Below the pieces are notes generated by a model. It was given only the letters and a program-made list of their open reading frames with translations, was not told where the DNA came from and did not search any database. A DNA stretch of 17,517 bases from CAZISM01 sp964541895 (GTDB lineage: Bacteria > Zhuqueibacterota > Zhuqueibacteria > Residuimicrobiales > Residuimicrobiaceae): assembly GCA_964541895.1 (NCBI GenBank), contig CAZISM010000111.1, forward strand, positions 1 through 17,517. Direction: 5' to 3'. Numbering within the stretch: the stretch's first letter is position 1; each line of letters begins with the position of its first letter. The translations under genes and the position numbers were made by a program. Below are positions 13,977 to 17,517 of the stretch, piece after piece.

Positions 13977-16211
13977 ATGTCGTGGAAAAGGCTATACGCA
14001 GTTGCAGCAGCAGGGGTTATTTGTTCAAGCGCGTCAGCCCTGATCGGCCAGACCATAGCAAGCGCCGATACGTTGAACCAGGTCCAAATCGCCGCCGTTT
14101 CCCCCATAATGAGCTACCAGGGGTATCTGGCCAATTCGTCCGGATTGCCCATCACCGGCACCATCGCAGCGCAGGTCAGTCTGTGGGATGCGGAATCGGC
14201 AGGACAACGACTCTGGCAGGAACAGGTGCTGCTGGAGGTGGCGCAGGGAAATTTCAGTATAGAGCTCGGCAGAACAAATCCGCTCAACCGCGCCCTGTTC
14301 GACGGCTCGTCGCGCTGGTTGCAACTGGCGATCGACCAGGAAACGTTGACGCCACGTAAACAGATCCTGGCGGTGCCCTATGCCATGCAGGCTGAAAACG
14401 CCACCCTGTTCAACAATCTGTCTGCGGACAACTTTTATCTGCGCAACGCGGCGGACGATCACAGCAAAAATAAAATTGACGCTTTTGCTCTGGGCGGCAT
14501 TGCGGCGTCGCACTACCTGACCAAACCGCAGGGGGATGCGCTCTATGTCGGTCGTAATACCATCAATACGGTAAACAGTGAAATGATTGCCAATGGCTCT
14601 ATTCAGCGCGAGGATATCGGCTTCCAGCTCGGCATGGGCACGCTGGTCGCGGTCAACGCCGGGCTCGGTTTGAGCGGCGGCGGCATGGGCACGGAAGTAT
14701 CGCTGGCTTTGACGGCAGAATATTTGACCGGACAGGCTTTTGATGGCCGTTTCATCCGCAAGGGCGAAATCAACGCCATCACGGCGCCCATGATCGCTGA
14801 GGAGAGTGTCGGCAGCAGCCAGATTCGTAACGGCAGCATTCAGCCGGCAGATCTGGCTTTTACCATTGGCGGCATTACTCAGATAAGCGCCGGTCAGGGC
14901 CTGGCTGGCGGCGGCAGCTCCGGTACGGTCACCCTGTCCCTGAACAGCGACTACCAGAGCGGCGTCGCCTATGATAATCGCTTTGTCAATCCGGAGGAAG
15001 ATAATATCATCACCGCTCGCATGGTCAAGGACGGCGAGATCACCGGCGCGGATATTAAAAACTATAGCATCACCCAGGAGGATATGGCGTTCGATCCCGG
15101 CGATATCACCGCTATAATGACCATGAACGGTTTGGTGGGCGGCAAAAGTTCGGGAGAGGTTACCTTGCAGCTGGCGCCTAATTATGTCGATGGGTCAATC
15201 TATGACCAGCGTTTTGCCCGGCGCGACCAACCGTCAGTCACCAGCGACATGATCATCGACGGCGCCATTCAGCAGCGGGATCTCAGTTTTCCGGCCGGCG
15301 ATATCACCAGCGTTCAGGCCGGGCCCGGACTGCGCCTGACCGGCACCGGCCAATCCGGCGATGTGACCGTGCAGCTGGATACGCCCTATATCTCCGGTGT
15401 ATCGTATGACAGCCGCTTTGTAAAGCGGGCGGAAACCGGTAGCGTAACCGGCGCCATGCTGCTGGACGGTGATGTCGGTACCATGGATCTGGCCAATCTG
15501 GCTGTAGCGGACCGGCACCTGCAAACCCCGATCACTCTGAACCGGGTGAACAATGAAGGCGGCCTGTTCAATCTGGTGAATATGTCTTCGTTTCCCAATT
15601 CCAGCGGACTCTACAGCAAGGGCTATACCGGTCTTAAAGGAGTCGGCAGCCACACCGGTCTTTATGGTGAAGGCGAGCTGTACGGCGTGCACGGTTCCGG
15701 CGCTCAAACCGGCGTTTATGGCATCGGCGATCTGTACGGTGTATACGCCAAAGCGCGCAATGAAAGCAATCCTTCTGCTTACAGCCTGTACGTCGAAGGC
15801 AAAGCCAGATGCTCGAACGGCATCTGGAGCGACCTTGCCGAATATATCGGCCAGAGCGAAACCGTAGCAGCCGGCGATGTGGTGGTGATCGACCGGCAGA
15901 AAGACCATTCGGTGAAAAAATGCGTTCAGGCGTATGACGCCGCCGTGGCGGGAGTTATTTCCACTAATCCCACCATTATGGTCGGCGGCTTGGTCAAGGA
16001 CGGCGCCGCTCTGGCGTTGAGCGGTATTGTGCCGGTCAAGGTCTCGGCCGAGAGCGCGGCTATTCAGCCGGGTGATCTGCTCACCACCTCGACCATTCCG
16101 GGCCATGCCATGAAAGCCGTGGAGGTCCGCACCGGCACCATTATCGGCAAAGCCTTGCAGCCGCTCTCCTCAGGCCGCGGCGTGATTCAGGTCCTGATCC
16201 AGCTGATGTAG
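13977..16211 (+). CDS. secreted modular surface/fibre-like repeat protein
   Basis: The protein has 744 residues. Residues 1-30 form a signal-peptide-like N-terminus. Residues 43-140 are a beta-domain common in secreted proteins of environmental bacteria: SYQGYLANSSGLPITGTIA, LWQEQVLLEVAQGNFSIELG, and ending TPRKQILAVPYAMQAENA. Residues about 196-510 hold four modules with the core GLxGGGxxGxVxLxL...Yx.G..YDxRF. Residues 540-590 are short Gly/Tyr repeats (GLYSKGYTGL, GLYGEGELYGVHG). Residues 617-744 match a widespread C-terminal module: SDLAEYIGQSETVAAGDVVV, AAVAGVIS, GIVPVKVS, QPGDLLTTSTIPGHAMKA, GTIIGKAL. That module is reminiscent of peptidase-G2/intramolecular-chaperone-type ends, which may trimerise and self-cleave. 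GGAGGA six bases before the ATG is a strong ribosome-binding site. A surface adhesin or fibre is inferred; phage origin is possible, but no phage genes surround it. Confidence 0.8.
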   Translation: MSWKRLYAVAAAGVICSSASALIGQTIASADTLNQVQIAAVSPIMSYQGYLANSSGLPITGTIAAQVSLWDAESAGQRLWQEQVLLEVAQGNFSIELGRTNPLNRALFDGSSRWLQLAIDQETLTPRKQILAVPYAMQAENATLFNNLSADNFYLRNAADDHSKNKIDAFALGGIAASHYLTKPQGDALYVGRNTINTVNSEMIANGSIQREDIGFQLGMGTLVAVNAGLGLSGGGMGTEVSLALTAEYLTGQAFDGRFIRKGEINAITAPMIAEESVGSSQIRNGSIQPADLAFTIGGITQISAGQGLAGGGSSGTVTLSLNSDYQSGVAYDNRFVNPEEDNIITARMVKDGEITGADIKNYSITQEDMAFDPGDITAIMTMNGLVGGKSSGEVTLQLAPNYVDGSIYDQRFARRDQPSVTSDMIIDGAIQQRDLSFPAGDITSVQAGPGLRLTGTGQSGDVTVQLDTPYISGVSYDSRFVKRAETGSVTGAMLLDGDVGTMDLANLAVADRHLQTPITLNRVNNEGGLFNLVNMSSFPNSSGLYSKGYTGLKGVGSHTGLYGEGELYGVHGSGAQTGVYGIGDLYGVYAKARNESNPSAYSLYVEGKARCSNGIWSDLAEYIGQSETVAAGDVVVIDRQKDHSVKKCVQAYDAAVAGVISTNPTIMVGGLVKDGAALALSGIVPVKVSAESAAIQPGDLLTTSTIPGHAMKAVEVRTGTIIGKALQPLSSGRGVIQVLIQLM
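14655..15422 (+). repeat. four tandem coding repeats in the fibre-like protein
   Basis: The module cores are at residues 227-260, 304-336, 381-413 and 446-482, spaced about 77, 77 and 65-69 residues. Each has a glycine-rich GL.GGG turn, a VxLxL strand and YDxRF. Linkers share (V/I)T..M(I/V)..G.I and a short acidic IGGIT/PGDIT-like strand just before the next core. Divergence between copies shows that the repeats are old. Confidence 0.75.
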
Positions 16212-16226
16212 CGGAATGGCGGGCAT

Positions 16227-16257
16227 AAAAAAAGCCCTGTATGTCAACATACAGGGC
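16227..16257 (-). terminator. intrinsic terminator of the RRM gene
   Basis: GCCCTGTATGT (16234-16244) and ACATACAGGGC (16247-16257) form a perfect 11-base inverted repeat. On the minus strand it is followed directly by seven T (16233-16227). It lies 15 bases past the RRM stop codon. On the plus strand no T run follows, so it is not a good terminator for the fibre-like gene. Confidence 0.93.
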
Positions 16258-16271
16258 CGAATGCGATGGGA

Positions 16272-16589
16272 TCACCAGGATCCAAATCTTGAGCCGCGAA
16301 AACCCGGGCCGCCGGTGCGCCGTTGACCGCCGCCGCGCGCGCGATCTTCTTTGGGTCTGGCCTGATTGACGACCAGTTTGTTGTCTTCCAGCAAAGCTCC
16401 GTTAAGTTTATCTATGGCGTTCAGGGCTTCCTGCCGGTTCGGCATTTCGACAAAACCGAAACCGCGCAACAGCCCCGAGTAGGGTTCTTTGATCAGCTTG
16501 ATTTCTGCGACTTGACCATACTGGGCGAACAAGTTGCGAACAGCATCTTCATTCGTGGTTTTAGGCAGGTTGCCGATGTAAATGTTCAC
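16272..16589 (-). CDS. RRM-type RNA-binding protein
   Basis: The protein has 105 residues with a single RNA-recognition motif plus a basic Gly/Arg tail. RNP2 is IYIGNL at residues 3-8 and RNP1 is RGFGFVEM at 42-49; the aromatic residues Y4, F44 and F46 are in place for base stacking. The tail from residue 80 is rich in R and G (RARGGGQRR), as in bacterial cold-induced or cyanobacterial Rbp-type proteins. It probably binds single-stranded RNA or acts as an RNA chaperone; targets are unknown. Translation starts at GTG (16589), with AGGAG six bases upstream. The 189-base AT-rich region between this gene and the divergent mini-protein contains several TATA-like stretches, but I could not fix one promoter. 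Confidence 0.95.
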   Translation of the reverse strand: MNIYIGNLPKTTNEDAVRNLFAQYGQVAEIKLIKEPYSGLLRGFGFVEMPNRQEALNAIDKLNGALLEDNKLVVNQARPKEDRARGGGQRRTGGPGFRGSRFGSW

Positions 16590-16778
16590 GAAATACTCCT
16601 ATAGTTAGATGAGGTGGACTGTGCTTGAAATCGAAAAACGGTAAGAATCTCAGAAAAGGGGGGTTCGCATTCTTTTTCTCGACCAGGCAAGATTATAGGA
16701 TAATATATTGTAATCTCTTGTAAATTCCTAGTATATTTATTATTTTTTGGCCAACTGATCTGCTGATGAGGCATAGGC

Positions 16779-17282
16779 ATGAAACGATTGTTGTTGATTC
16801 TTTTGCTCTCCTGTATCGGGGTATCGGCCCAGCCGCGTTTTGTTCTCAGCCGAAGCGGATTTCAATCCGGCGGCGGCGTAAGCCGGAACGCCGGCTTTCA
16901 GATACAGAGCCATCTGGCGGTGCCGGACCTGGGCCGCATGAAAAGCCTGCGCTACAGCACCGGCCCGTCGACGCTGGTGGAAAAACTTGACGCCTCGATT
17001 CCTAACCATTTTGCCTTGCGACAGAACTATCCCAACCCTTATAATCAGTCCACGCGCATCCAGTTCGATATCCCCAGGCCGGTGCGGCTGCAGGTACAGG
17101 TGTACTCCTCTGTGGGGCAAAGGGTAGCCCAGCTGGTGGATGCAGAGTATGGGGTCGGCCGATATCAACTCTATTATCGCGGCATCGATGATGCCGGCCG
17201 ATTGTGCGCCAGCGGCGTCTATTTCATCCGTTTTTATGCAGACGGGTGGAGTAAAACCATCAAAACGGCCATATTGCGTTGA
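16779..17282 (+). CDS. small secreted protein with T9SS type A sorting domain
   Basis: The protein has 167 residues. The signal peptide MKRLLLILLLSCIGVSAQ covers residues 1-18. A short region with FQSGGGVSRNAGFQIQSHLA (28-47) resembles the 'sGGg...y.l..tiGq' stretch seen before sorting domains in related genomes. Residues 78-167 form the sorting domain. The hallmark is FALRQNYPNPYN, followed by TRIQFDIP, VQVYSSVGQRVAQLVD, SGVYFIRFYADG and the basic end KTIKTAILR. The domain directs passage through the type IX secretion pore and surface attachment. Almost nothing but the sorting domain is left after signal cleavage, about 60 residues, so the cargo itself is minimal. A TGAGG lies seven to eight bases before the ATG. 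The downstream HAD gene starts 58 bases after the stop and may be co-transcribed. Confidence 0.88.
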   Translation: MKRLLLILLLSCIGVSAQPRFVLSRSGFQSGGGVSRNAGFQIQSHLAVPDLGRMKSLRYSTGPSTLVEKLDASIPNHFALRQNYPNPYNQSTRIQFDIPRPVRLQVQVYSSVGQRVAQLVDAEYGVGRYQLYYRGIDDAGRLCASGVYFIRFYADGWSKTIKTAILR

Positions 17283-17339
17283 GCCGCACAGGCCGACACG
17301 GTACCAGCAGCATAACATGATCAATGGAGCGAGGTTCTC

Positions 17340-17517
17340 TTGAAACGAGATGATGATAGCAGCGCATCCGAACGGGCAGTGATTTTCGATATGGACGGGG
17401 TGCTGGTGGACAGCGAACCGGTCATCCTGGCGGCCGCTATGGCTGGTTTGGCTGAATTCGGCGTGCAGGCGCAGGCCGAAGATTTCAAGCCGTTCGTAGG
17501 GGCCGGCGAAGTCCGCT
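17340..17517 (+). CDS. HAD-superfamily hydrolase / beta-phosphoglucomutase-like, cut by window end
   Basis: The first 59 codons are visible. HAD motif I is complete: VIFDMDGVLVDSEP, with nucleophile D17 and acid/base D19 in the TTG-start numbering. The DGVLVDSEP form is typical of subfamily I members such as beta-phosphoglucomutase and phosphoglycolate phosphatase. The start of the cap helix follows (AAAMAGLAEFG), then FVGAG. A TTG at 17340 is the best start: GAGCGAGG sits about six bases upstream and no in-frame ATG precedes motif I. The substrate cannot be decided from this fragment. Confidence 0.88.
   Translation, partial: MKRDDDSSASERAVIFDMDGVLVDSEPVILAAAMAGLAEFGVQAQAEDFKPFVGAGEVR

Noticed and set aside
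11207..14107. A single 966-residue minus-strand protein
   Set aside because: It is an artefact of the 100-N gap keeping the frame. TrmB and a signal-peptide-bearing outer-membrane protein are separate genes.
16234..16257. The perfect 11-base inverted repeat as an operator or an origin-type site
   Set aside because: Its position just after the RRM stop codon and the seven T that follow on the minus strand make it an ordinary terminator.

Overview
The window looks like part of a chromosome from an uncultured member of the FCB superphylum (Bacteroidota, Calditrichota, KSB1 or a relative). Three things point there. A tiny secreted protein carries a type IX secretion (T9SS) C-terminal sorting domain (16779-17282). 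A large outer-membrane protein has a carboxypeptidase-regulatory-like N-terminal domain followed by a DUF5686-type body (11739-13774). One promoter matches the Bacteroidota pattern TTG-N20-TAnnTTTG (9951-9981). A run of exactly 100 N at 11639-11738 shows that this is a scaffolded, probably metagenome-derived assembly. I saw no rRNA, tRNA, CRISPR array, transposase or integrase.

Layout. Positions 1-2270 (minus) hold most of a phosphoketolase, a central carbon enzyme. Positions 2349-2891 (minus) hold a small CxxC thioredoxin-like protein, followed by a puzzling short membrane reading frame that would need a -1 frameshift. Positions 2965-3110 hold two tandem copies of a 73-bp GC-rich repeat. From 3397 to 9799 there is a block with an envelope-glycan flavour: a flippase translationally coupled to a SAM-dependent methyltransferase (plus), a GT4 glycosyltransferase (minus, convergent), a Tat-exported Gfo/Idh/MocA oxidoreductase (plus) and an asparagine-synthetase-like PP-loop enzyme (minus). 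A 60-residue two-helix membrane protein with strong expression signals follows at 10077.

From 13774 leftwards (minus) come the outer-membrane DUF5686-like protein, the assembly gap, the end of trmB (tRNA m7G46 methyltransferase) and an overlapping DUF72 protein. Divergent from this group is a 744-residue secreted, repeat-built surface or fibre-like protein (13977-16211). The window ends with an RRM RNA-binding protein (minus), the T9SS-tagged mini-protein (plus) and the first 59 codons of a HAD-family phosphatase or phosphoglucomutase (plus).

How they fit together. Flippase, methyltransferase, GT4 and the Asn-synthetase-like protein plausibly make, modify and export a surface glycan. They do not form one operon, and no initiating transferase or polymerase is visible. 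The outer-membrane protein, fibre protein and T9SS cargo are a separate envelope and surface theme. I found no clear undescribed multi-gene system. The best leads are the frameshift-like arrangement after the thioredoxin gene, the tandem 73-bp hairpin repeats, the modular fibre protein, and the Asn-synthetase-like gene with an in-frame amber codon just upstream of its apparent start.
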